A stretch of 64,000 nucleotides of DNA from Anthoceros angustus. Its lineage: Eukaryota; Streptophyta; Anthocerotopsida; Anthocerotales; Anthocerotaceae. Below are positions 53,422 to 64,000 of this stretch, piece after piece. The notes under the pieces were generated by a model. The model saw only the letters and a list, made by a program, of their open reading frames with translations. It was not told the origin of the DNA and ran no database searches. The translations under genes and the position numbers were made by a program. Location of the stretch: positions 2,294,001-2,358,000 of the forward strand of contig VJWM01000025.1 in assembly GCA_010909165.1 (NCBI GenBank), given 5' to 3'. Numbering within the stretch: position 1 is the stretch's first letter; each line of letters begins with the position of its first letter.

Positions 53422-56400
53422 GTTATTACCCATCTGGAAAGCTCCTCCAAATAGAGGCAGTTGCTGTTGGTTGCTGGTTGCCGTGGCCAATGAATCCAAC
53501 GGGCCTGGTCTTTGCCCATATCCCACTTGTTGTGGCCTGCCCTGCATTCCCCCGGGTGGCTGCTGTCCCCTGCCAAATGGTTGAGGTTGCGGGACTTGAG
53601 ACGGTGCTCGTATCTGCCGTGACCCTGCATAACCTGCCTGCAGTGGCTGACTCTGAGGCTGCACTCCCATCCCAGGACCAGCAGCCCGCTGGTAAGGCTG
53701 CCCCTGGGACTGCCCCGTCATTCCAGGACCAGGCTGCTGCGGGTACGCTACTTGACTTCCACGGCCCACAGATCCTTGCTGTTGCTGATACCCTGGTTGT
53801 TGCCCTGTGGATCCAAAGCTGGGCTGCGGCTGCGGCTGCTGGAAGGATGGCGGTGGATCCCCATACCCCAGGTCGCGGGATTGTACCTGTGGCTGCTGTG
53901 GAATGGCCTTAGGCCTGTACGGCCCTCTTCCTGGAATCGCTTGCTGAATCACGGTCTGAGCTGAATATCCTGCGCCTACACCAGGACCTTGTGGTGTTTG
54001 CCCTGCCTGCAAAGTCTGAGGCTGGGTGTACAGATGTGGAGATGGCGCTGAGTGTACAGCCTTGTTCAGGTAGGCATGCACGGGTGGTCCCCTCGGCTGG
54101 ACATGAGAGGGAACCTGAGGAACAGGGGCACCATAGTGGGGACGAGGCAACACCTGCTGTTGACCCACAAACTGAGGGGGCGTGTGAGGACGGGGCTGAC
54201 CCAGAAACTGAGGGGGCGTCTGGGGCTTGCCCTGAGGAGGATGACTGTAGGGTGCTGTGGAAGCCTGCATGGGTGCTGCCCGCTCCGAAGGTGCTGTCCA
54301 GACCTGTGGAGGAGTTTTAACTCGTTGGACAGTCTGCCCAGAGGGAGGCTGCCCATGTCCTTGCACAGGTTGTCCCTGCCACGCCGTCCGCGAGCCGGAA
54401 ACGCTGACACCTGGAGGAGGTCGGGGCATTCCCGGATGCAAACCTTGAGCACCTGCAGCTTGAATGTGTACCAAGGGGTTTAGCTGCCCACCGGCGGCAT
54501 ATCCTGCCGGGCCATACACCTGCCCTGGTCCATATCCATGAGAGCCGGGCTGTGGATTCCCATAAACTTGATCAGCAGCTCGGGCCTCCTTGTCCTTCTT
54601 TTTCTTCTCCTTCTTCGCCTTCACCTTCTCCTCAGTACCATATCCCAGAGGAACAGGACCACTTGAGCTAGCATCAACCGGCGTTGCTGATGGGGCACCA
54701 TACATGAGATGCATCGCATAAGCAGCAGGATCATGTATTGGCTGCACAACTGGAGGAGGCCCATCAGTTCCGTATCCAGCAACTGAAGACGCACTTGCAC
54801 TCTTCTCTTTCTTTTCTTTCTTGTCTTTCTTTTTCTCCTTGACTGGCTCATTGCTGTACACAACTCCCTGGCTCAGGCCTGGTTGATGTCCTACACTGCC
54901 AGGGGCCAAGGAGCCCTGCAATGGCGTCCCATGCATCGAAGGAGGGTAGTGGTACCCGGGCCCAGCCGCATGCACATGCCCTGCATGGTCAACATAGCTT
55001 GCTGGAGGTTTATGCACAGCAATGGGTGCCTGCCCAGGGGGACCATATTGCTGAGGAAGGGGGTTGCCGTACATATCCGTCGGCACACTCTGATTCACGT
55101 TCTCTCCATCCTTGGATTTGTCCTTAGACTTGTCCTTCTTCTCTTTCTTTTTCTCCGCCAAAGGCTCAGGTGGGTAACCATGTATCTGAGGAGCCTGCCC
55201 AGGGGGACCATATTGCTGAGGAAGGGGATTGCCATACATGTCCGTCGACACACTCTCATGTACCTGCTCTCCATCCTTGGACTTGACCTTCTTCTCTTTC
55301 TTTTTCTCCGCCACGGGCTCAGGTGGATAACCATGTATCTGAGGTGCCTGCCCAGGGGGACCATATTGTTGAGGAAGGGGATTGCCATACATGTCCGTCG
55401 ACACACTCTCATATACCTGCTCTCCATCCTTGGACTTGACCTTCTTCTCTTTCTTTTTCTCCGCCACGGGCTCAGGTGGATAACCATGTATCTGAGGTGC
55501 CTGCCCAGGGGGACCATATTGCTGAGGAAGGGGATTGCCATACGTATCCGTCGACACACTCTCATACACATACACCTGCTCTCCATCCTTGGACTTGTCC
55601 TTCTTCTCTTTCTTTTTCTCCGCCACGGGCCCAGGTGGATAACCATATATCTGAGGTGCCTGCCCAAGGGGACCATATTGCTGAGGAAGGGGATTGCCAT
55701 ACAGATCCGTCGACACACTGTGATTCACCTTCTCTCCATCCTTGGACTTGTCCTTCTTCTCTTTCTTTTTCTCCGCCACAGGCTGAGGTGGATAACCATG
55801 TACCTGAGGTGCCTGCCCAGGGGGACCGTATTGCTGAGGAAGGGGATTGCCATACATATCCGTCGACACACTCTGATTCACCTTGTCTCCATCCTTGGAC
55901 TTGTCCTTCTTCTCTTTCTTTTTCTCCGCCACAGGCTGAGGAGGATAACCATGTACCTGAGGTGGAGTGGAAGGTGGCACAGGTCCCTGAGGAGCTTGCC
56001 ACGAATTGACTCCAGAGTCAACGTCGCCCTTCGCATGCTTTTCACCCTTGTCCTTCCCGTCCTTCTTCTTTCCCTTGATAGACTCCGTATCGGATGCCAC
56101 TCCCTGATCAGGCACTCCTGGGTATGTTCTCTCATCTGGAGGTACAAACGGAAATCCATGAGGAGGTGGGTGGTAACCAGAGGGTGGTGAAAGAGCACTT
56201 GCTTGCTTAGGCTTCTCCTGGAATTCAACGTCAATTCTCGGCTCCCCATTCCTCACAGGCTCGGTAGGAGGATTGTAACTGCCATGCACGGGCGAGGGAG
56301 CTCCTGCTTGCTCTGCAAGAGATCTTGTCAGCTGCTCCGTTACTGGGACATGCCCAGACCCATACACGTCCGGGGACGGGTGAGGAGCATCTGATATGTT

Positions 56401-57630
56401 ATGCTCCTTCTTCTTCTTGTCCTTCACCTTCTCCTTCTCGGGAGGAGGGGCAGCATAGCCATATCCATCGCCATCCGGAAGAGCTTGGCCCTGAGGCCAG
56501 CTCACATTCGGAGGAGCTTGCCACTGAGCTACGTAACCAGTCGGAGCAGGAGGGTCCTCCTCATGGCTGTCGTCGCTATTGTCCATCTTCTTTTCCTTCT
56601 TCTGCTTACCCATGTACGGCACATGCTGAGGAGCTTCAGCACCATACGCATACCCCACATGGGGCACCTGGGCGGCATCCACGCCATAAGCATACCCCAC
56701 AGGAACCTGAGCAGCAGGGTAAGAACCTTGATCCAGCCCCGCATCAGCGCCCTTCACCTTATCCTTCTTCTTCTTCTTCTTCTCCTTCACCTTCTCCTTC
56801 TCCTTCTCCTTCTCCGATCCTGAGTCACTGTCCCTCCCTTCCTCTTTGACCTTATCCTTCTTCTTCGACTTCTCCTTTAGCTTCTCCACGACGACATCCC
56901 TGGTGACCGTCCCAGCTGGATCAACCGAAGCCCCATATCCATAAACAGGGACAAAGGATCCGGCTTGGCCTGATGCCTGATACTGGCCGGCCTGCTGAAA
57001 GGGCACACCTTGCGGAGGAGGCCCAGGATACTGCTGATAGTAAGGTTGTCCATAAGCAGCATTTGCAGCACCCACGTTCCCACCTTCCTGCTGCTCCTTG
57101 CTTTCGCCCTTCTTCTTAGCCTTCTTATCCTCTCCTTCATCCTTGCTCTTCTTAGCCTTCTTATCCTCGCCTTCATCCTTGCCCTCCTTCTTCTTCTCCG
57201 TGTCCTCTTTCACTTTGTCCTTCTTCTTGCCCTTTTTCTTACCGTCAGAGTCATCCGAGGAGTCGGACCAATCAGAGCTTAACACCGTGCACGACGCGGA
57301 GCTATCCTCGTTTTGGTCCTGCTGCTCCTGCCTTAGGCCGTTCTGCCACACCTCTTGCTGCTCTTGCGCAAAGTGACCGGGATACTGGAAGACTTGGGCC
57401 CCTGCATTCTGATCTGATCCATACTGGGTCCCGGCCTCATGCACGCGGCTCTCTTCCAAGGGCTGCCCTGCTTCACACTGCTCCTGGGCGTAGCAGTACG
57501 CTTGGTAATCCCCAGGGAGGCCCTCATGCTGCTGGTACACCCCCTGCTGGTAATCCTCATGCTGATGGTACGCCTCCTGCTGGTACACCTCCTGCTGATA
57601 CTCCTCCTGGTACTCACCACCTTCTTCCAT
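52852..57630 (-). CDS. Giant disordered repeat protein (family not recognised), member B, with prion-like C-terminus
   Basis: One uninterrupted frame; the first ATG (57630-57628) gives 1592 residues. The start is Gln/Tyr/Glu-rich ('EEGGEYQEEYQQEVYQQEAY'). An acidic Ser/Trp patch ('SSDWSDSSDDSDGKKK') and long Lys/Glu blocks ('KKKDKVKE') follow. The motif 'ALSPPSGYHPPPHGFPFVPP' is encoded near 56118-56210. About six units of 50-55 residues come next ('YGNPLPQQYGPPGQAPQ', 'HGYPPEPVAEKKKEKK'). The second half is Pro/Gln/Gly-rich. The last ~190 residues are Gln/Asn/Ser/Tyr/Gly-rich with 'SSYDQGGFD' repeats, like prion-like domains of RNA-binding condensate proteins. No folded domain is recognised. 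The shared motifs and same orientation as member A suggest tandem paralogues. Confidence 0.7.
53388..53419 (-). repeat. (CTG)10 microsatellite encoding poly-Gln
   Basis: An uninterrupted trinucleotide run in the coding frame of member B gives an 11-residue Gln tract. It is a likely length-polymorphic site. Confidence 0.9.
55000..55960 (-). repeat. 150-165-bp coding repeat array in member B
   Basis: Six units are marked by 'cagggggaccatattgctga' (or near variant) at about 55035, 55200, 55350, 55507, 55667 and 55822. Each encodes one YGNPLPQQYGPP-KEKK repeat. Lengths differ by multiples of three. Confidence 0.9.
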
Positions 57631-59567
57631 TTCAGAGCCAAGGCAACCTCCTCCGGATCCGTTCCTGCGCAGCACGCACTGGCATCATGAACACGGGCAA
57701 GCATCGAAGTATGCATTGCTGGCTAGCAAAGCATACATGGGTCAACAACACCACCCATCTGCCACAGCATGAGGCCATGTACGTGCAGGACTAACCAGGA
57801 TGGCACAACGCACGAATGAGCAAGCGAAGCTCCTTCGCAGCAGCAACTCACGTCTGCCACGCCCCGAGATTCCTACACCGCGCGACGGGGAGACAGGGGA
57901 GGAAGAACGCCGCCCAATTCAGCTCCTTGGAAGCAACCTTCAGGCACACGAGACTGAGGAGACCCGTGTTGCTTCGCTGCTTGAACTGCAGGGAGGATTG
58001 CAGCGATGCAACGCAGGGCCGGGACCGAAGGCTCTAATCTGTGAGGACGCTGGAGGAGACGGCAATCCCCGGCCCGGGAATGCGAGTACGCGACAGCAGG
58101 CACTTCGAAGAAACAAGGCTCCCGAATACCGATGCAAAGGCAAGCGAGGAAGAGGCATCTCCGTTGATAGAGCCTTGGGTTGAAGTCTTCAACTCGAGGG
58201 ATGAGACGAGCTGAGAAAGAGAGAAGCCTTCAACTTCAAGGCTGAGAAGCTGAGCAAGGGAACAGCTTGCCAGAGGCGGGGCCCGCCACCACAGTGGCAT
58301 GGCATGTTGAGCCATCTCTCTTCTCCGTGCCTCCCGCTTTCCTCCATCGTACAAAGGTCGGTACCGATCTCATCTGCGAGGGATATGTGCTGTACGTACG
58401 TACACGCACGTTGAACTGCGCATTGACGCGGTGGGACTGGGTCGCGGCGCCTCTGCTTCCTGGCACGAGCTGCCGTCCTACCGTCCTGCCGTCCTGCCGT
58501 CCTGCCGTACTGGATTTTTTCAGTGAATTCGGAGATTTTATAGATATTTTAAAATGTTAAATTATTTTTTAAATTTAAAGAATTTATAGATATTTAAGTC
58601 TCCATCTAAGTTTCACACAATAAGGGCATAATGTTTATAATAAGGGGCTCCGTAGTGTAGTATTAGATGATTTGTAGCAAGAGTAGAAAAATATGATTCT
58701 AGAATCATATCCTTGTGTCATGCTATTGACCCTATATTTAACTATGCAGGCCTATCATTTAACACCATTTAAACATGGCATCTAGGTACTAAAAACTAAG
58801 AGAAAATCTTAGAAGTGATAATGTTGTTTCTATATATGTGTGTCCAAAGTTATAAGAAGATAATGTTATTCTAAAGTTTTTTCCAAGAGTTGATATCTTC
58901 TTAGTTTGCTTGTATGTAGTTTAGCTTCCTTGTTAATGCTTGCGAAGTGAAGCTCATCGTTGTTCAGAAGCATGATACAGGTTCAACAATTGTGTACCTT
59001 CTCTATTTCAAAGTTATGTCAGATACCTAATAGGTTAGAAAAAGACACGAACCAGAAGTATGCCGAGGCCAAACTTGTAAAGTGATACGCGGAGGCTAAA
59101 CCTATAAAGTGATAATTGCAGAACATTCAGCCAACTTTGTTTGCAAAGCTCTAAGTAAGTGACTTCTACCTCCTATTACTTGCTTTTGAACGGACTTCAG
59201 TCATTAGCCAAAGCAACCTAGTAGCAACAATGTGCACAACACAAGCCAAATCAAGCCTCTCAAAATAATGTCTAAGTTAAAACAAGTTAAGACAAGTTAA
59301 CTTGTTTAAGACAAATTATTTCTTTGAACATTTCTTTTTAGTAACCTTGAATAATTCCTTATGACTCTTCTTAATTTTACTTAACAACTACGTCTATTTG
59401 AATACAAACTAGGTACTATATGCCCAGTGTTGGAGGCATGTACTACATATGAATAAGAAAAACTCACCAATAAGATGCTCTAGGGATTTGCAATAATTAA
59501 TTTATAAATTATTTTAGTAACGTAGAGAAATCTAATTGGAAAGATAATTAGGAAAGTAGAAGAAGAA
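57631..59567. other. Upstream region of member B and AT-rich spacer
   Basis: 57.63-58.5 kb is GC-rich and probably carries the promoter and 5' UTR, possibly with a 5' exon that I cannot define. The open frame at 57800-58183 has no features. After 58.5 kb the sequence turns AT-rich abruptly and holds nothing recognisable. Confidence 0.45.
58473..58510. repeat. 8-bp tandem repeat, ~4.5 copies
   Basis: 'ccgtcctg' is repeated right at the boundary between GC-rich and AT-rich DNA. Confidence 0.8.
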
Positions 59568-59571
59568 GAAG

Positions 59572-59612
59572 AATTTTATTTAAGTCCACTAAGAACGGAT
59601 TTCCGTCATGGG
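59572..59612 (-). repeat. LINE-tail-like motif, inverted copy
   Basis: 'ttaagtccactaagaacgga' followed by 'tttccgtcatggga' is the reverse complement of the motif at 10556-10592, including the ACGGA-TT-TCCGT palindrome (59595-59606). It is preceded by a GAA-rich run, as the possible terminal repeat of a LINE fragment. Confidence 0.55.
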
Positions 59613-59939
59613 ACTTGATACTTAACAACTTGTACCATTGTGTGCCTAAGATACTTGCACCAAGGGCATCCACTCCCTATAGACACCCCATTTAAGTACC
59701 GATCTAAGCTCAGGATGCTTAATCACGGTGTTCTTAGTCCATTTGGCCTAAGCCATTAGGTATTAAGCACTAGGTAATGGGAAAATATGAACGGGACGAT
59801 AAGTACCGACCGATAGAGCACTTTAGAAGTCTGTATGTCATGTTAGAGTCATAACATACAGCTGGAGGGCAAAGTTCCGTCATAACCGCACTTTGTGCAT
59901 GATATGTATGTACATAAAAAGGCAGCAGTCAGGAGGCGC

Positions 59940-60795
59940 CTAAGCACAGCACCTGTGGCTCACGCTCCTGATTCACAGTTTGAGAAGGTCCGTGGGAGAC
60001 AAAGCTGGGCTCTCTTCAATGCTATCGTCATGTCCATGCTGTCCAACCAGGAAAGTTGTGTACTTGATGTTGATGCTCCATCCAGCTTTGATCAGGCTTC
60101 TTCCATGCACCTCCTGTATGTCTCAGTTCATTCACTTCCTCGGCGGAACACGACAGTCCACCATGAGCATCGACCCTTGCAACTGCAACAACCATTTGCA
60201 AACCAATACCGCACAGCGATGTCTCTTTGCTCACGCCTTCAAATGAAATTCGTGGGATTGTGGCAGGCAGTCACTGCACAAGCGTAGGTTCTTCGTTGCC
60301 ACCAGAGGTGTAACACTCGGAAGTGTTCAGGAGACCAAACGCCAGACCTAGCTTCTCAGCATGCCCACAAAGCATATATTCCTTTTCCTTCTAACGCAGT
60401 GGCCTCAGCACCGACTTTGCGTAAGGTACATGGCCTCCTTCCTGCGTCAGACGTACATGCTTTTACCTTAAGCGCAATGTATCAGCTAGCTTCTCAGCAT
60501 GCCCTCAAAGCACATCTTCCTTTTCCTTCTCACACAGTGGCTTCAGCTAGCACCAACTTTGTGGCAGGTACCTGGCCTCCTTCCTGCTTTAGACGTGCAT
60601 TTGTCTCGGCCTTAAGCTTGCTGTCGTCTCTTCGCTTCTCCCACCAGAAGCAAATCTTAATTCACCTCATTGCCCGCCTCTGCAGGTTTCTTGTTAGCTC
60701 CTGCTACTTTCTGTGTTTCAAGTCTTGTCTACATCGGTCCATGGACAGCTACCGCCATCTGCTTAGGCATTGGCCACGAGGACATAAGAAGACGC
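59940..60795 (-). pseudogene. Decayed PPR 3' region, duplicate A
   Basis: On the minus strand 60234-60028 reads 'HTGGAWKKPDQSWMEHQHQV', the degenerate E+-type end of a PPR protein. The whole block is colinear with 62775-63600 in the same orientation. Inside it a 138-bp segment is tandemly duplicated (starts at 60350 and 60488). No intact frame is left. Confidence 0.6.
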
Positions 60796-61039
60796 TCATG
60801 GAGGGTCCAGTCTAACAATGCTTTCAAAACACCATATTGCCCGCTCGATATCCCCGTGACTTTTGCATGCATTCAACAAAGATGTCAATCCACAACACTA
60901 CTTTTGGCCCTCACAGGATAAAGGCATCTTCTTTGCCTTATCTATCGGAATGGGCTGCGCGCCAAAAAAGATCTAGCATGCCAGTTTGATGCTCAATAGT
61001 AGGTTAGATGCCATGCCATTTAGCCATGGAATCAAAAGT

Positions 61040-61747
61040 TTACCAGTTCTCATGACTGCATGCTACTAAAAGGCAAGTAAAAGTAGCACCATCAGGCTGA
61101 ATACCAGCAACTAACGCCTCCTCAAAACAAGCTAGCATGTGGTCTGTAGCATACCACATATTAGTTTGTGGCAAAGCTGCCATAAACCCGCCGTGCATCT
61201 TCCAGTTTTCCAGTTTCCCCCCATTTTGCATACATGTCCACCAGGCAGTTGCCCAACACTACGTTATGCACCAATTCAAAGATAACGATCTGTGTAATGT
61301 ACATGCCTGGCCTTGTAAAACATGTGGCCTTCACAAGGAAAGCAAAAGTAACATGGTAAGCCAAAACGAGATCTTCTGTTCCATTTCTCCTTCCAGAACA
61401 ACCGGCTCCTAGCCGAACCTTTGCTGGACATAGCCAGCAATCACCACATCCTTTGTGGGCAAGCTTTCAAAAACCGGGCATGCAATCTCCCAGTTCACCG
61501 CATTTTGAGTAATGTCCACCAGGGAGTTTCCAACAAACAAGTCAGGACGGATGCCTTCTTTTCTGCTAGATTCCAAGTCGGTGACAAAATGCAAAAGCTT
61601 GAATTGATATAACAATTCGCCTTCACTCACAAATTTTGACAGTGAGGTCATGAACTCGTCAATCCACAACCATATCTTTCTTAGCTGCACACACATATGG
61701 AAGTCTATGTGCACTAAATAGTCCAGGTGATTGTGTGACGAGTGCAA
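61040..61747 (-). pseudogene. PPR gene relic
   Basis: Three short frames on the minus strand give successive PPR pieces: 'GIRPDLFVGNSLVDI', 'VLGNCLVDMYAKWG' with 'GKLEDARRVYGSF', and 'GIQPDGATFTCLLVACSHEN'. The order fits one PPR gene read from 61747 to 61040. Stops and frame changes show it is dead. It may be the upstream part of the gene whose end is at 60.0-60.2 kb. Confidence 0.75.
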
Positions 61748-62774
61748 AGGGTTTCTAATTACGTTTGCTTTTCCAAAAATAATGTAGTTAGTTAACTTAG
61801 TGTGTTAGCATAATTAACTACTTAATACACCTGAGTGCATTAAGTAGTTTTGCACGACACCTATTGTATACCCATGTATAGTCTTTTCAACTATGAGGCA
61901 ACTCCACCATGAACCTCCTATAAAGCTTTTAAAGCTCAATCAAGTCCAAGTTCTCTTGGTTACTAACTAACTTCGCCATTTCCAATCTTAATGAATCAAA
62001 TCTTCATAATTTCAATTCCCCTCCTCAATGAAATCGCTATGATTCGAACACGAAACCTAATTGAACAGAAATCTTCTAACAGAGCGTTAAACGTATGGAG
62101 TCAGACACACAGTCATAGTGAAATCTTCTCATATAGAGTTAGATGTATGGATTGGGATACGTAATCATTGCATCACCAATCGTTGTGTTATAATAAGGTT
62201 ACTGATAAGTCAATCTATCGTTCTTAGAAGAACATTCCTCTTCTCCCTTTGGAATAGGAGAAATCTCTCTGCAAGTTTCTTACAGCATGTCTTATTATTT
62301 GACATAACCGTTTATTATTTTTCCTTTTGATGTCCTCTACTAGATGGCCTCTCCCCATCATCTCCACCACTTAATAAAAAAAATATTTCTTAATTCTACT
62401 CAATATTTAAATTTATTTTAAATATTAGGTATCACATACCCGTATCAAGTATAAGAATTAAAATTGTGAGGTAAATATTACAAAAAAATCTAAAAATACA
62501 AATCATTAGGGAATCGACTTACTGTAATTTAATTTATGATTATTTTTATAACAAGAAAATGAGTTAAAAAAGTATAGGATTAGGAATCAATAGAAAATCA
62601 ACACTGTATGTTAAGTTGAGCACCGACCGGTTAAAGTAAATATTTCCATTAGAAAGCATGATAAGGATAGTGAGTCACGTACTGGTACATAGCTCTAGTG
62701 CAAACTATCGTCAAGTCCTGGTGAACGGGAGATAACATGTACTTCGCGCATAATAAATGGGCAGCCGGCCCGTG
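61748..62774. other. AT-rich spacer
   Basis: No gene, array or element is recognised here. Confidence 0.45.
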
Positions 62775-63600
62775 GCCAAGCACGGCTCTTGTGGGGTTAC
62801 CTCCGGATCCAAAGCTTGAGAAGGTCCGATCATTTGAAAAGGTTTTCTGAGGTGTTCTATGCATCTGCAGTCCGCGATGTTGTCACGAGGAATGCGTAAG
62901 TTGAGCATGTGTAATACCATCGTTTCTGACTGATCGTTTTTCTCCTTGTTAGGGAGAAGGTTGGAAGAAAGGAGTTCTTCCAATGGCCTCTGCAATCACT
63001 GCCTTCAGGCTTCCTTACTCTCAGTGGGAGACAGGATAGTGGGCTCTCTTCTAAGTCGTCGTCATGTCTACCCTGTCCAACCAGGAATGTTGAGTAGTTG
63101 ATGTTGATGCTCGATCCACCTCTGACCATGCACCTGCTGCCTGTGTCAGGTCATCCACTGTTGGCGGAACCCAGCAGTCCAGCATCAACATCGACCCTTA
63201 CAACTGCAACAGCCATTGGCAGTGACTGCACATGCGTAGATTCTCCGTTACCACCAGGGTATCCCACTCGGAGGGTTCAAGAGACCTAACGCCAGAGCTA
63301 GCCTCTCAGCATGTCCACTCTTCCTTTCCCTTCTCATACAGTGGCTTCAGCACCAACTCTGTGTCATGAGGTACGTGGCCTCCTTCCTGCTTTCAGACGT
63401 GCATTCGTGCTCTCTGCCTTAAGCGCAATATCCTTCCTTCTTCTCCCACCAGAGACCTATGTACCTGCTTGTTCACCTCAATGCTCGCCACTGCAGGTTT
63501 TTTGGTAACTCCTGCTACTGTTCTCTGGGTTTCAATTCTGTCTACATCGGTCCACCTAGCTGCATCTGCGCAGGCACTGCCATCAGCACGTACAAAGTCC
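62775..63600 (-). pseudogene. Decayed PPR 3' region, duplicate B
   Basis: Colinear with 59940-60795, sharing 'gagaaggtccg', 'catgtcyaycctgtccaacc' and 'tctacatcggtcca'. The minus frame at 63129-62857 contains 'INYSTFLVGQGRHDDDLEES', a PPR-tail-like remnant. A 196-bp segment (62829-63024) is present here but missing in duplicate A. Confidence 0.6.
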
Positions 63601-63627
63601 CAGCCTGACAGTGCTTTCAAAACACCA

Positions 63628-63787
63628 CATCGGCCTCCGCCTTTCCACATCGGCCTCCGCCTTTCCACATCGGCCTCCGCCTTTCCACATCGGCCTCCGC
63701 CTTTCCACATCGGCCTCCGCCTTTCCACATCGGCCTCCGCCTTTCCACATTGGCCTCCGCCTTTCCACATCGGCCTCCGCCTTTTTT
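63628..63787. repeat. 20-bp minisatellite, 8 copies
   Basis: 'catcggcctccgcctttcca' is repeated every 20 bp with almost no variation (one C-to-T change in the seventh unit). Every register is open on the minus strand, giving a repeated 20-residue peptide in several overlapping frames. Those frames are artefacts. Confidence 0.93.
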
Positions 63788-64000
63788 GCAGGTCCAGGAC
63801 AGGGAAGACCTCATCCCACAAGTTTACTCTGCCCTTCACATTTTGAAGAGCAGCATGTTTTCCTCTGGCCTTCACATGAAGTGAGCAGTATGTTCTCTGC
63901 CTCATCTAGAGGCTTGCACGCCCAAGGAGATGAATCATGCAATTTATGCTCTGTAGTTGGTTTGGTGCTATGCTGTTCAGCCACTAGAAGGCAAGCAAAA

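Noticed and set aside
54883-56190. A 435-residue plus-strand open frame
   Set aside because: It is the antisense of the coding repeats of member B. Its repeated 'LPRGTILLRKGIA' words come from the same DNA repeats, and no domain is visible.
63393-63905. A 170-residue minus-strand frame with a repeated RRPMWKGGG peptide
   Set aside because: The open frame results from the 20-bp array, which lacks stops in every register.

Overview
This is a nuclear plant window. Its genes have short GT-AG introns (about 75-270 bp) and its intergenic DNA is AT-rich and full of repeats. It carries a plant-type WRKY factor, a plastid NADH enoyl-ACP reductase, a pentatricopeptide-repeat (PPR) protein plus PPR relics, and LINE and LTR retroelement debris. 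The PPR style (a long intronless PLS/E protein with extended motifs) and the LINE type suggest a seed-free land plant, most plausibly a fern. That assignment is inference from recall, not a database result.

Layout. 1-10.7 kb is repeat-rich. It holds a decayed Crypton-like tyrosine-recombinase fragment (2.3-2.8 kb), tandem arrays (112 bp x2, 47 bp x6) and a frameshifted LINE (about 5.75-10.5 kb). 10.8-18.05 kb is a convergent pair: a 9-exon TPR/kinesin-light-chain-like protein (+) and a 16-exon TBC Rab-GAP of the TBC1D15/At5g52580 type (-). I could phase every exon of both by hand. 18-26.4 kb is gene-poor, with an LTR-retroelement gag relic, a 27-bp minisatellite and degenerate repeats. 26.4-32.8 kb holds a small membrane coiled-coil protein (-), a group IId WRKY (+) and ENR1/MOD1 (+, 12 exons). 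32.9-37.8 kb has more minisatellites and an intronless SDE2-like ubiquitin-fold gene. 37.86-40.85 kb is an intronless PPR gene (-), followed by a truncated duplicate of part of ENR.

41.5-57.6 kb contains the most unusual content. Two very long uninterrupted minus-strand ORFs (2252 and 1592 residues from their first ATG) encode disordered, repeat-built proteins that I do not recognise. They share an acidic Ser/Trp N-terminal patch, a conserved 'ALSPP-GY-PP-GFPF' motif and a similar charged KEKK/YG repeat core, so they look like diverged tandem paralogues of an uncharacterised family. Between them lie a degenerate intronless TFIIB-like gene and a second partial TFIIB copy cut off by an LTR. 57.6-64 kb is repeat-rich with duplicated, decayed PPR fragments and a 20-bp array.

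The recognisable genes do not form one pathway. They are ordinary housekeeping or regulatory genes: plastid fatty-acid synthesis, Rab GTPase control, transcription, organelle RNA processing and splicing/genome maintenance. Gene models were made by eye from splice consensus, reading phase and remembered family sequences. No alignment or expression data were available.
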